Positions 17,392 to 28,423 of a stretch of 64,000 nucleotides of DNA are shown in pieces. Below the pieces are notes generated by a model, which was not told where the DNA came from, ran no database searches, and saw only the letters and a list, made by a program, of their open reading frames with translations. Source of the stretch: Leptotrichia hongkongensis (GTDB lineage Bacteria; Fusobacteriota; Fusobacteriia; Fusobacteriales; Leptotrichiaceae); assembly GCF_007990635.1 (NCBI RefSeq), contig NZ_AP019846.1:1240001-1304000 (forward strand), read 5' to 3'. The stretch's first letter is position 1; the number at the start of each line of letters is the position of its first letter. A program made the translations under genes and the position numbers.

Positions 17392-18080
17392 TTATTTATT
17401 CTCCTTTATTACTTCGTATTCTTTAAGATTTTGATTAAATATTTCTAACCCTTTTCCTTTTTCTTTTCCAAGTTGAATATTTATTTGTTTTTCTCCTGTT
17501 ATTTTATTTTTTTCTTCTTTAAAACACACAAATTTATATCCCCAGCCAGGACTTTTTTCAGGCATTGGCATATCAGGGTATTTATCTTTAACAACATTAC
17601 CTTCTGATCTTATTCCTATTTTTTCCATTTCATTTATAGTTCCTTGCTTTGTATAAAATTTCAGTTGAATACCATCATAACTATCTGTAAATCCTAAATT
17701 AGGTGATGTTGACGTTTCTCCTGTTCCTTTTAAATTACCTGTACTTTTTAAAATTCCATAGTCTTCTTTTGAAATTGTACGATAAAAAACATCATAATTT
17801 CTGCTATAATCATTCGTTACAGCATTATAAGTTGGAACAGAAACTAATCCTTGACCTTTGTTTCTAGTTTCAGTATACGGAATATTATATTTAGTATCAA
17901 AATTCCATTCATTATTTCTACCTAATGTATCAGTACCTTCAGAATTTTTTACTGCTGTTTTTGGAATTTCTGATTTGAAATTCCAATTCGATTTTCATGA
18001 ATTTAGTGTATAAGTTTTTTCTGAAGGCTCGATTACAGTATTTCATTAAAATTTCCTGCTTTATTCATTTTAAACTGTTT
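17392..18080 (-). pseudogene. decayed polymorphic-toxin C-terminal domain
   Basis: The frame ending at 17392 is open back to a TGA at 17995-17997. Beyond it the same reading (EPSEKTYTLNS-stop-KSNWNFKSEIP) continues, so the stop looks like a Trp-to-stop change. A frameshift near 18030 joins a further piece. The domain contains DVFYRTISKEDYGIL and TGETSTSPNLGF; an Arg plus STS pattern is reminiscent of ADP-ribosyltransferase folds, but no clear ExE is seen. No start codon with a ribosome site precedes it. Confidence 0.6.
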
Positions 18081-18136
18081 TAATACAAAGCCATTGACCG
18101 CCCTGCTGAGCAATATATACGTTGGCAGCTTTACTG

Positions 18137-18464
18137 CTAAATTTTCAGTCTTTTAGCGTCGGTTAACTGCTTCTGATGTACCATACTGTAACTCTCCATC
18201 AGTTTATGAAATAATTTAATGTTGCTTGGCATTATTGACTGAAGTTTACCATCTTCAACAACTTCGATACCTTTTTTTATTTTGTCAGCACCATCAATAT
18301 AGTAAAATGATTTACCATTTACATTTCTTACATTCTTATTTTTCTTAGCTTCTTTAATTACTCTTTCTGCTTATTCAGTAAAGTTCGTAAATCCTTCCAG
18401 TGAGTTTTCAAATGTTCCCTTAGAAACACCCAATCTTTTTTCTAAAGGAAAAGAGATTATTACA
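18137..18464 (-). pseudogene. second decayed toxin C-terminal fragment
   Basis: One reading frame runs from the end of the upstream gene through SFPLEKRLGVSKGTFENSL, an in-frame TAA (18371-18373), then AERVIKEAKKNKNVRNVNGK, FYYIDGADKIKKGI and LQSIMPSNIKLFHKL, to TAG at 18137. Such short C-terminal domains are found at the ends of FhaB/RHS-type toxins (my recollection of the pattern, not a search). A separate frame at 18070-18135 (SSKAANVYIAQQGGQWLC) is another shard. No N-terminal delivery module is present. Confidence 0.5.
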
Positions 18465-18926
18465 TTATCTTTTCCAATCTTCCAATAATCCAAGTCTTTC
18501 CTTGTATTCTTCAAGTTCTATCTGTAAACTTCCTTCTATATAGATCCTATCTCCTTTTTTTAAATCCATATCTTTTTCCATATCCAAAATTATATCTCTG
18601 TCTACAATGGAATTTTTTGCATAATAAGTAAATTCATTTATGACTTCTGTTATTTCTACTACTGCATCTATTCCAGAATATTCATTTTTTTGTACATACA
18701 TTAATTCTTCATCTGTTCTTTCAAATTCTGTTATCCAAGATATAAATAGATTTCCTTCTATTATGTCTCCTACCTTTCTTTTCATACTTATATTGTTCAT
18801 CATAAAAACATCTTCTGAAAATTCCATGAAATATATACCAAATTCTTTTCCATCATCTATTTTTTTTACCCTTAACCACCTTTCATCAAAATCCGCTTCT
18901 ATTTTCTTTATTATAAATTTTTCCAT
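18465..18926 (-). CDS. unknown small acidic protein, possible immunity protein
   Basis: 153 aa from ATG 18926, which has GGGAG about 7 nt upstream; the longer frame to 18947 has no better site. Two similar beta-rich halves can be seen: KRKVGDIIEGNLFISW and MDLKKGDRIYIEGSLQIELE. No signal peptide. Family not recognised. It is the third gene of a tight run (18465-19471) ahead of toxin fragments, hence the immunity suggestion. Confidence 0.5.
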   Translation of the reverse strand: MEKFIIKKIEADFDERWLRVKKIDDGKEFGIYFMEFSEDVFMMNNISMKRKVGDIIEGNLFISWITEFERTDEELMYVQKNEYSGIDAVVEITEVINEFTYYAKNSIVDRDIILDMEKDMDLKKGDRIYIEGSLQIELEEYKERLGLLEDWKR

Positions 18927-18948
18927 TTTTATACTCCCATCTTTCAAT

Positions 18949-19146
18949 TTATTTTATTGGAACCATAGATTGTATAATATTTTTAAAATAATCAATTTCA
19001 ATATCTTCAACTTCAAAAATCTTTTCTTTATTGTCAGAATAAAAAAATGAAACTGAGTAAAATCCTTCTTTTTTTACTTTTTTTGAATTATTAAAATAAA
19101 GAAATATAACTAATATAATTAATAATAATACAATGATTTTTTTCAT
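18949..19146 (-). CDS. small membrane-anchored protein
   Basis: 65 aa. One N-terminal membrane segment (MKKIIVLLLIILVIFLYF) and a short charged tail with FYSVSFFYSDNKEKIFEVED. It begins 1 bp after the previous gene's stop. Not recognised; could be a membrane immunity protein or a fragment. Confidence 0.5.
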   Translation of the reverse strand: MKKIIVLLLIILVIFLYFNNSKKVKKEGFYSVSFFYSDNKEKIFEVEDIEIDYFKNIIQSMVPIK

Positions 19147-19147
19147 T

Positions 19148-19471
19148 TTATTTTCTCAAACTTTCTATCCAACTTTCATAAAATTCCTCTTGCTCTTTAA
19201 CACTACCAATTTTTAGTTCGCTATCATAATCAAAGATATCTACTACATCAGTTAAAGTTGTTTGTTTTCCCATTTGTAATTTATACGCCTTTGTCCCTCC
19301 AAATTCTTTTTGCATTCCAGAAGGATAAACATTAATAGCTGAAGCATTACAAAGTAAATAAATGTTATTTAATTCTAATTTTTTTCGTAATTCTACAACA
19401 GAATCAAAGATATTATCACTTTTTGAAAAATATATTGCTCTTTCAATTTCTATTTTTAAATTAATTTTCAT
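19148..19471 (-). CDS. unknown 107-aa protein, possible immunity protein
   Basis: Soluble alpha/beta protein with NIYLLCNASAINVYPSGMQK, EFGGTKAYKLQMGKQTT and a C-terminal VKEQEEFYESWI. I recall this block from small orphan genes beside polymorphic toxins but cannot name a family. Its start overlaps the end of a pseudogene remnant by 11 bp. Confidence 0.55.
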   Translation of the reverse strand: MKINLKIEIERAIYFSKSDNIFDSVVELRKKLELNNIYLLCNASAINVYPSGMQKEFGGTKAYKLQMGKQTTLTDVVDIFDYDSELKIGSVKEQEEFYESWIESLRK

Positions 19472-19715
19472 CTTGAATTTCTGATAAAAATAGTTTATTT
19501 TTTTCTATTTTTCCATTATTAATAATGTTAATCTCAAATATTTCCATATTATTTTCATCTTTCACATTTACCAATCCTTCTTTCATTTTCAATTTCTATA
19601 TATTTCTCCAAAAACACCATTTTAATTTTACGATATTCTTAATTCCAGTATTTTCCAATACCAAAACATATTCTTTTTCTCCAGTTCATTTTAATACAAT
19701 TTTGTAATCTTTTTT
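19461..19715 (-). pseudogene. remnant with two in-frame stops
   Basis: A single minus-strand frame reads KKDYKIVLK-stop-TGEKEYVLVLENTGIKN, then WCFWRNI-stop, then MEIFEINIINNGKIEKNKLF to its end at 19461. The stops are TGA at 19686-19688 and a TAG before 19586. The coding character on both sides of each stop suggests a decayed gene, probably part of the same toxin/immunity run. 19716-19956 holds no gene. Confidence 0.5.
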
Positions 19716-19878
19716 CAATATTTTTATATTTTTTTAATTTATAAATTTATAACAAAAAAATACAAATCAATTTTTTTTCTCTTCTTTTGAAAAAAGTAAA
19801 AAAACACTATATCATTCTTAATAAAATTATTATATTGTACCATTCACGATTTGTCAATATTTGGGATTCAAGCTCTGA

Positions 19879-22065
<2,187 letters not shown>

Positions 22066-22133
22066 TTTTTAACACATCACCGAACACTTTCAATGTTAAA
22101 TAAATTCAATAGATTTAATAAATTTTATTTATA

Positions 22134-22174
22134 AAAAATAGGGATTTCCTTAAATTACAGTAATCCCTATTTTT
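22134..22174. terminator. bidirectional terminator between ligA and the secreted island
   Basis: AAAAATAGGGATT (22134-22146) pairs perfectly with AATCCCTATTTTT (22162-22174). It lies between convergent genes. Confidence 0.93.
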
Positions 22175-22222
22175 ATTTCAATGAATTGTTATTTCACTAT
22201 ATCATTTGTTTCTTTGTCCAAT

Positions 22223-22804
22223 TTATTTTGAGTCATCAATTAACCATTTTCCATTTTGTTTTACAAGTTTTAATGTTATTTCTGTTCCACCTTGATGACC
22301 TTTTCTACCATCAACAACAAAATCTTCTTCGTATTTATCTTTTAAATAAACTGTTTTAGACTTAGAATCATATTTTTTCAATTGAAATCCACTTTCTTCT
22401 CTTATATCCATTATTCCTGATCCTAATAAAGGGTCATAGTCATAATCAATATCATCATTTTCTTTTAAAAATTTCTCATCAGCAGGAGTTAATTTCCCTT
22501 CAAGTGCCTTTTCACCTAATTCTATATGTTTTTCTCTTCTTCTGTATTCTTTTCTGAATTTTTCTGTAATTGGAGCTTTTGCAAGCCATTTATCAAGTTC
22601 ATCAGGATCTCTAATTTCTATATATTCATTCATAAAGTTTATTGCTGTATTTATCGCTTCTTTATCCTCACTACTTAATTTTGTATTTGCCTGATTACTT
22701 TCTTTAACTGTTTTTTGAACTTTACCTACTTTTGATTTATTTCTTGTAACTGACATTCCTAAACTTGCTACGATTAACATAGCTATTCCTATTTTTTTTA
22801 ACAT
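22223..22804 (-). CDS. secreted protein, paralogue 1 of 3
   Basis: 193 aa from ATG 22804; an upstream GTG (22813) is less likely. Signal-peptide-like start MLKKIGIAMLIVASLGM. The mature part is helical and charged (LSSEDKEAINTAINFMNEYI) and ends in a beta-rich region, YLKDKYEEDFVVDG, then TLKLVKQNGKWLIDDSK. That closing is typical of SnoaL/NTF2-like or DUF4878-type domains. Exported. Nearly identical to the next copy. Function unknown. Confidence 0.7.
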   Translation of the reverse strand: MLKKIGIAMLIVASLGMSVTRNKSKVGKVQKTVKESNQANTKLSSEDKEAINTAINFMNEYIEIRDPDELDKWLAKAPITEKFRKEYRRREKHIELGEKALEGKLTPADEKFLKENDDIDYDYDPLLGSGIMDIREESGFQLKKYDSKSKTVYLKDKYEEDFVVDGRKGHQGGTEITLKLVKQNGKWLIDDSK

Positions 22805-22831
22805 TTTTATCACTCGCTTTTATTTTTTATA

Positions 22832-22915
22832 TTTATCATAATTTTTCAAACTATTATTTAATTTTCCAGCACTATAAAGAGAAACATTTATAAATGTATG
22901 GTCTACTGCTCTATA
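22832..22915 (-). pseudogene. 3' remnant of the 160-aa secreted-protein gene
   Basis: Reads EIYRAVDHTFINVSLYSAGK and LNNSLKNYD, the C-terminus of the gene at 23576-24058, left behind by the 743-bp tandem duplication. No start codon. Confidence 0.8.
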
Positions 22916-22965
22916 TATTTCAATGAATATATTACTTGACTATCTCATTTGTTTCTTTGTACAAT

Positions 22966-23547
22966 TTATTTTGAGTCATCAATTAACCATTTTCCATTTT
23001 GTTTTACAAGTTTTAATGTTATCTCTGTTCCACCTTGATGACCTTTTCTACCATCAACAACAAAATCTTCTTCGTATTTATCTTTTAAATAAACTGTTTT
23101 AGACTTAGAATCATATTTTTTCAATTGAAATCGACTTTCTTCTCTTATATCTATTATTCCTGCTCCTAATAAGGCATCATACTCATAATGAATATCGTCA
23201 TTTTCTTTTAAAAATTTCTCATCAGCAGGAGATAATTTTCCTTCAAGTGATTTTTGACTTAATTCTATATATTTTTCTCTTCTTCGGTATTCTTTTCTGA
23301 ATTTTTCTGTAATTGGAGCTTTTGCAAGCCATTTATCAAGCTCATCAGAATCTCTAATTTCTATATATTCATTCATAAAGTTTATTGCTGTATTTATCGC
23401 TTCTTTATCCTCACTACTTAATTTTGTATTTACCTGATTACTTTCTTTAACTGTTTTTTGAACTTTACCTACTTTTGATTTATTTCTTGTAACCGCCATT
23501 CCTAAACTTGCTACTATTAACATAGCTATTCCTACTTTTTTTAACAT
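22966..23547 (-). CDS. secreted protein, paralogue 2 of 3
   Basis: 193 aa from ATG 23547. Differs from the copy at 22223-22804 by a modest number of substitutions, concentrated in the middle (for example IELSQKSLEGKLSPADEK against IELGEKALEGKLTPADEK); the N- and C-termini are almost identical. Same predicted export signal and NTF2-like ending. The differences are spread over codons, so both copies may be under selection or diverging freely. Confidence 0.7.
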   Translation of the reverse strand: MLKKVGIAMLIVASLGMAVTRNKSKVGKVQKTVKESNQVNTKLSSEDKEAINTAINFMNEYIEIRDSDELDKWLAKAPITEKFRKEYRRREKYIELSQKSLEGKLSPADEKFLKENDDIHYEYDALLGAGIIDIREESRFQLKKYDSKSKTVYLKDKYEEDFVVDGRKGHQGGTEITLKLVKQNGKWLIDDSK

Positions 23548-23575
23548 TTTTACCACTCGCTTTCATTTTTTATAT

Positions 23576-24058
23576 TTATTCATAATTTTTCAAACTATTG
23601 TTTAATTTTCCAGCACTATAAAGAGCAACATTTATAAATGTATGGTCTACTACTCTATATATTTCAATTATTTTTTTTGAATTATATAATAATAAAGCTC
23701 CTTTACGCTCTTTTATATTCATTTTTTCTTTAGAAATCTTATTTATATTTTTTTTATAAGCTTCAATTATTTTTGCATGTTCCTCATCTGTTGTTACTGA
23801 ATCAAAAATTGTCGAATACAGCTTATTTTCAGAAAAAGCAAAACTGTTAAATTGTCTTTTCACACCTAACGGATCTTCTACATTTGCATAATAATAAACA
23901 GCATAACTTCCATCATCATGTGAATTTGATAACGGTTCACTTTTCACAATATTTCTCAATTCTTTTGGAGAAATTTCAAAATTAATTTTATTCGTAACTT
24001 TTTCTCCAAATACTATTGCTGATAATAGCAACATCATAAATAATAACATTTTTTTCAT
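23576..24058 (-). CDS. secreted protein of unknown function
   Basis: 160 aa, AAAGGAGAA ribosome site. Signal peptide MKKMLLFMMLLLSAIVFGEK. The mature domain has DDGSYAVYYYANVEDPLGVK and IIEIYRVVDHTFINVALYS, apparently alternating strands. No Cys in the mature part. A truncated copy of its 3' end lies at 22832-22915. Not recognised. Confidence 0.65.
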   Translation of the reverse strand: MKKMLLFMMLLLSAIVFGEKVTNKINFEISPKELRNIVKSEPLSNSHDDGSYAVYYYANVEDPLGVKRQFNSFAFSENKLYSTIFDSVTTDEEHAKIIEAYKKNINKISKEKMNIKERKGALLLYNSKKIIEIYRVVDHTFINVALYSAGKLNNSLKNYE

Positions 24059-24085
24059 AATTAGTTCTCCTTTATTTTTTTAAAA

Positions 24086-24703
24086 TTATTTTATTTTTGA
24101 TTCATCAATTAACCATTTTCCATTTTGTTTTACAAGTTTTAATATTATTTCTGTTCCACCTTGATAATTTTTTCTACCATCAATAACAAATTCTTCCTCA
24201 TACTTATCTTTTAAATAAACTGTTTTAGATTTGGGATCATATTCTTTCAATAAAAATTCACTTTCCTGTGCTAAATCTTCTATTCCTAATCCCAATAAAG
24301 GATCGTATTGATAATAGGAATATATATCGTTATTTTCTTTTAAAAATTTCTTTTCAGCAGGAGTTAATTTTTCTTTAGGTGATTCACTTGTTACTGCATA
24401 CAATTCTTTTTCCTTTAAATCTATATATTTTTCTTTTCTAAAATATTCCTTTCTAAATTTTTCTGTAATTGGAGCTTTTGCAAACCATTTATCGAACTCA
24501 TCAGGGTTTTTTAATTGTATATATTCATTTGCAAAGTTTATTGCTATATTTATTATTTCTTTATCTTCATTGCTTAAATTTTTATTTACCTGATTACTTT
24601 CTTTAAATGTTTTATGGAATTTAATTTGTTTTGATTCTTTTGTTGTAGCTGCAATTCCTAAACTTGCTATAATTAACATTGCTATTCCTATTTTTTTTAG
24701 CAT
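24086..24703 (-). CDS. secreted protein, paralogue 3 of 3
   Basis: 205 aa. Same family as the genes at 22223 and 22966 but clearly older: it has a short insertion (LYAVTSESPKEKLTPAEKKF) and YYQYDPLLGLGIEDLAQESE in place of the corresponding block. Ends with the shared TEIILKLVKQNGKWLIDESK. Exported. It is probably the ancestor-like member from which the tandem pair arose. Confidence 0.7.
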   Translation of the reverse strand: MLKKIGIAMLIIASLGIAATTKESKQIKFHKTFKESNQVNKNLSNEDKEIINIAINFANEYIQLKNPDEFDKWFAKAPITEKFRKEYFRKEKYIDLKEKELYAVTSESPKEKLTPAEKKFLKENNDIYSYYQYDPLLGLGIEDLAQESEFLLKEYDPKSKTVYLKDKYEEEFVIDGRKNYQGGTEIILKLVKQNGKWLIDESKIK

Positions 24704-24753
24704 TTTTTATCCCTTGCTTTCATTTATATTTTTTTTAAATATTAATTTTATAA

Positions 24754-25299
24754 TTAACCTGCTGGATAATATTCCAATACATTCTTTATATTACCATTTT
24801 TATCAGTAATTACAACCTTTTTAGATTTTTCATCAAATCCAAAGTATAATTTAGGATGTTTTTTCCCATCTTGACCAATATAGTTGTCTATATAATAAAT
24901 TCCTTTTACAGCTGTTTTTCTTATTTTATAATATGAAACATAAGCTTCAGAATTTTCATCAAGACTTTCTTTAATGGTAAAACCATTTAAATTTTTGATA
25001 TTATTAAAATCTGATACTAACGGAAGACCATTTTCAGGTTTTTCATCATAATATGATGATAAATAAAAGTCATTATTTTTATCAGATTCCAATTTTCCTA
25101 TTTTAAAACTATATACATTATATACACCCTCTATACCATCTTTTTTATCCAACCAGCTAAAATTCATTATGCTGATTTCCTGTTCGGGAACTTTATTTTC
25201 TTTTTCAATTTTCTCCCAGCTTTTTCCTGTTGTAGTAATTTTTTCTGCAAATACCATTGTACTTAATACAAGCAATCCTGTTAAAACCAATTTTTTCAT
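24754..25299 (-). CDS. secreted protein of unknown function
   Basis: 181 aa from ATG 25299, 11 nt after AAAGGAGAG; an ATG three codons earlier is too close to that site. Signal peptide MKKLVLTGLLVLSTMVFAEK. The mature part is beta-rich with many Tyr (YLSSYYDEKPENG, YVSYYKIRK, YYIDNYIGQDGKKHPKLYFG). Its leader (CTTAAAGGAGAGATGATTTT) is the same as that of the gene upstream at 25716, a sign of local duplication. Confidence 0.65.
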   Translation of the reverse strand: MKKLVLTGLLVLSTMVFAEKITTTGKSWEKIEKENKVPEQEISIMNFSWLDKKDGIEGVYNVYSFKIGKLESDKNNDFYLSSYYDEKPENGLPLVSDFNNIKNLNGFTIKESLDENSEAYVSYYKIRKTAVKGIYYIDNYIGQDGKKHPKLYFGFDEKSKKVVITDKNGNIKNVLEYYPAG

Positions 25300-25347
25300 A
25301 AAAATCATCTCTCCTTTAAGTTTTAATTAACCATATTTTCTGCATCA

Positions 25348-25716
25348 CTAATCTATAGACAGATAATCTCCTTCCCAGTCAATTCCTTTTTCCTTTGCAT
25401 ATTCAAAACTGTCTGTTTTAAGTTGACCAGTTTTTTTATTTACAGTGTAACTGAAGATACGAGGTTCAACTCTAGGATCTCCACCACATTTTTCATTATC
25501 ACTACGTACATCAACCTGAAAATCTTCCGCAGTTTCATCAATGTAAAATTTCATACACTTTGTTCCTAATTTACCACCAAGGTTATGCTTAATTATAGAT
25601 TTTTTCACAGTTTTTACTGCTTCTTCCTCACTTTTTACAGGCACAGCACTTAAAAAACTAGCACATAATAGCAAAAGAATAAAAGTTTCAATCTTTCTAT
25701 TAAAAAACTTTTTCAT
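25348..25716 (-). CDS. small secreted PepSY-like protein, paralogue of 600-968
   Basis: 122 aa with export signal MKKFFNRKIETFILLLLCAS. Shares the pattern KCMKFYIDET, VDVRSDNEKCGGDP and VEPRIFSYTVNKKTGQLKTD with the distant gene at 600-968. Two mature Cys are conserved. PepSY-like by its final strand-turn block, weakly supported. Placed in the island downstream of a PepSY protein and two-component system. Confidence 0.7.
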   Translation of the reverse strand: MKKFFNRKIETFILLLLCASFLSAVPVKSEEEAVKTVKKSIIKHNLGGKLGTKCMKFYIDETAEDFQVDVRSDNEKCGGDPRVEPRIFSYTVNKKTGQLKTDSFEYAKEKGIDWEGDYLSID

Positions 25717-25837
25717 AAAAAATCATCTCTCCTTTAAGTTTTAATTTTATAATTTTTTGTTAAACTAATACATAATTCGACCTGGAATATATTGGCTTAC
25801 GCTGTTATCCTTTTTTTCAATTAATTCTTTAATTTTT

Positions 25838-26977
25838 TCAAAATGCACTATTAAAGGCAGTATTTTTTATATCTGCTACATCTATTTTACTCAAAGTTTT
25901 TAATGCTTCTCCAAATTTTCCTAAACGACGTTCAGCTTCAGCTTTCAAAAATGCAGCTTCAAGATAATTATTTCTTTTAATATTTTTCATTTCCACGTTA
26001 ATATTCTCTTTAAATGAATTATAGGTCATCTTTTCTAATTTGTCAGCATAACTTAGAGCTTTTTTCAAATCAGCTTCTGTTGATAAATTATTTTTATCAT
26101 AAACTTCGCCAATAATTCCTCCGTGTTCATCCAAATAATGTAAAATAATCAACTTCCAATGTTTTGGCTGTGCTTTAAGAAATACTTCATCTATAGCTTT
26201 TTTATTACCTAAAGAACTATACAATTCTGTTTTCCTTAAAAGCTCCTGTCCCGAATACTGTCCATTATTTTTTCTAATTACTTCCTGCAAATAATTCAAT
26301 GCCTTTTCTCTAAAAATTTTCTTTGCTTTCTCATCAATACTGATTTCATTATAATATTTATAACTATAACTACTTTCAGCCTTCTGCAAGCTGGAAACAC
26401 TATAATAAAAATCAGCTATCTTTTCTAAATAAATATTCTTATCCTGCTTTTCTATAAGAGCATTCGCTTTATCATATTCTTTGTTACTGATATATAAGTA
26501 AGCTAAACTCGATGGAAAACCTTCTTTTTTTCCTGAAGATAAAGATTTTTCAAGATAATCTATCCCTTTTATCAGACTCTCCTTTAAAGTATCATTATTC
26601 TGAACATTTCTATTAATGTGTTCAATATATGATTTATAATATGCTTCCCCTATTTCTTTATCTGAAAATCCTCCTGCCATTTCATAAAATCTCCCTAAAT
26701 AATATTCTTTAGGAGAATTTTGAGGAATAACTTTATATTCTTTTGAACTTATTATCTTTTCATATTTCTTCAATTCCTCTTTTGTAAAATTTTCTTTAAA
26801 CATTACAAATTTATTTTCTGGACATTGCTGTGGCAAACTTATACCAGCTGTAAACTTTTCATTTCCTAGTGGACAAGTATACTCTTTAGTTACTATTCTT
26901 ATGGAAAAAGAATTTGAAGCACACATTACCAATCCTGCTGTAATTAGTGCAGATAAATTTCTTTTTTTCCTTTTCAT
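25838..26977 (-). CDS. secreted helical-repeat protein, 3' frameshifted
   Basis: 379 aa. Signal peptide (MKRKKRNLSALITAGLVMCA), then a Cys pair (YTCPLGNEKF...PQQCPENKFVMF) and a long helical repeat part resembling Sel1/TPR units (GRFYEMAGGFSDKEIGEAYY, YLYISNKEYDKANALI, EAERRLGKFGEALKTLSKI). It stops at NTAFNSAF. Removing one T from the TTTT run near 25840 lets it continue with EKIKELIEKKDNSVSQYIPG to a TAG at 25765, matching the paralogue's C-terminus. Confidence 0.75.
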   Translation of the reverse strand: MKRKKRNLSALITAGLVMCASNSFSIRIVTKEYTCPLGNEKFTAGISLPQQCPENKFVMFKENFTKEELKKYEKIISSKEYKVIPQNSPKEYYLGRFYEMAGGFSDKEIGEAYYKSYIEHINRNVQNNDTLKESLIKGIDYLEKSLSSGKKEGFPSSLAYLYISNKEYDKANALIEKQDKNIYLEKIADFYYSVSSLQKAESSYSYKYYNEISIDEKAKKIFREKALNYLQEVIRKNNGQYSGQELLRKTELYSSLGNKKAIDEVFLKAQPKHWKLIILHYLDEHGGIIGEVYDKNNLSTEADLKKALSYADKLEKMTYNSFKENINVEMKNIKRNNYLEAAFLKAEAERRLGKFGEALKTLSKIDVADIKNTAFNSAF

Positions 26978-27092
26978 ATCAACTCCTTTCCCTTTGATAA
27001 ATGTATTTTATCAAACGAACCTTAAAATTAACTGAAAATTTTTAAGAAATTTACAATATAATGAAAAATTATAAATGAAAAAATTTCTAATA

Positions 27093-28283
27093 TTAATACC
27101 TAATTGGTTCTGGAATATATTGCCTTACACTAATGTCTTTCTTATTTATTCTTTCTTTAAGAATTTTAAAATCATAATCATAAAGCGTATCTTTAACATC
27201 TACTAAATTTATTTTACTTAAAGTTTTTGATGCTTCTTCAAATTTTCCTAAACGACGTTCAGCTTCAGCTTTTAAAATTATAGATAGATTATATTGAATT
27301 TTATCAGCATTATTATTTTTAGAAATCATTTTTTCTAATTTGTCAGCATAGCTTAGTGCTTTTTTCAAATTATCTTCTGTTGCTAATTTTTTTTCATCAT
27401 AGACATCACCAATACTTTCTATAGGCTCGTCTAAATAATATGACACAATCAGACTCCAGTATTCTGATGGTGCTTTAGAAAATACTTCGTCAATTGCCTT
27501 TTCATTTCCTAAAGATTTGTATAAATTTACCAGTCTGAAAAGTTCTTTCTCTGAATAACGTCCTTTATTTTTCTTAATTACATCCTGTAAGTAATACAAC
27601 GCTTTTTCTCTAAATTCTTTTTCTGTTTTTTTATCAATACTTTCCTTATTAAAATCCATATAGTCATAACCATAATAGTCTATTTGAGATTTTTCTATAT
27701 CAGAGAGAGTGTAGTAAAAATTTGCTATTCTTTCCAAATGAACATTCTTATCCTGTTTTTCCACTAAGGCATTTGCTTTATCAAATTCTTTGTTACTAAT
27801 ATATAAATAAGCTAACTTCCAAGGAAAGTCGCTTTTATTTTCCATAGGCAAAGATTTTTCAAGATAACTTATCCCTTTTGCCAAACTTTCCTTTAAAGTA
27901 TTAGCATTTTCAAAATTCTCATTAATTTGTGCTATATATGCTTTGTAATATGTTTCGCCTATTTCCTTGTCTGAAAATCCTCCTGCCATTTCATAAAATC
28001 TCCCTAAATAATATTCTTTAGGCAAATTTTGGGGAATAGCCTTATATTCTTTTGAATTTATTATTTTTTCATATTTTTTCAATTCTTCTTTTGTAAATTC
28101 ATTCTTGAACATTACAAATTTGTTAGTCGGACATTGTGGCGAATCATCAATGCTACTAAACTTTTCTTTTCCTATCGGACAAGTATAATCTTTTTTTATT
28201 GCTGGTATAGAAAATCCATTTGCAGCATAAAGTGTTAATCCTGTCATAACTAATACAGATAATTTTCTTGATTTCTTTTTCAT
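27093..28283 (-). CDS. secreted helical-repeat protein, intact paralogue
   Basis: 396 aa, GGAG ribosome site. Export signal MKKKSRKLSVLVMTGLTLYA, then YTCPIGKEKF and PQCPTNKFVMF with two Cys likely joined, and TPR/Sel1-like helical pairs to the end. The C-terminus VRQYIPEPIRY shows what the frameshifted neighbour lost. Such repeats usually bind proteins; a periplasmic or surface scaffold is plausible. Family not recognised. Confidence 0.75.
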   Translation of the reverse strand: MKKKSRKLSVLVMTGLTLYAANGFSIPAIKKDYTCPIGKEKFSSIDDSPQCPTNKFVMFKNEFTKEELKKYEKIINSKEYKAIPQNLPKEYYLGRFYEMAGGFSDKEIGETYYKAYIAQINENFENANTLKESLAKGISYLEKSLPMENKSDFPWKLAYLYISNKEFDKANALVEKQDKNVHLERIANFYYTLSDIEKSQIDYYGYDYMDFNKESIDKKTEKEFREKALYYLQDVIKKNKGRYSEKELFRLVNLYKSLGNEKAIDEVFSKAPSEYWSLIVSYYLDEPIESIGDVYDEKKLATEDNLKKALSYADKLEKMISKNNNADKIQYNLSIILKAEAERRLGKFEEASKTLSKINLVDVKDTLYDYDFKILKERINKKDISVRQYIPEPIRY

Positions 28284-28423
28284 AATTCTCCTACTTTCTT
28301 ATCATAACAATACTATTTTAAAATTTGTATCAAAAGTTATGATATATTTAAGTTTAAAAAGATTCAAGTGTATTTTAGCAAATTAACCTTAAATTTAACT
28401 GAAAATTTTTACTTTTTTAGATT

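Larger units (their letters stand above)
22172..23657. repeat. 743-bp tandem duplication
   Basis: 22172-22914 and 22915-23657 align end to end with offset 743 and no indels in the coding part. Each unit holds one 193-aa gene plus the 3' end of the gene at 23576-24058. The junction lies at a short shared sequence, TTTCAATGAAT, suggesting microhomology-driven duplication. Confidence 0.88.

Noticed and set aside
17392-17628. Separate 78-aa gene
   Set aside because: The frame stays open well upstream of its ATG and the protein character continues, so this is the tail of a larger broken gene.
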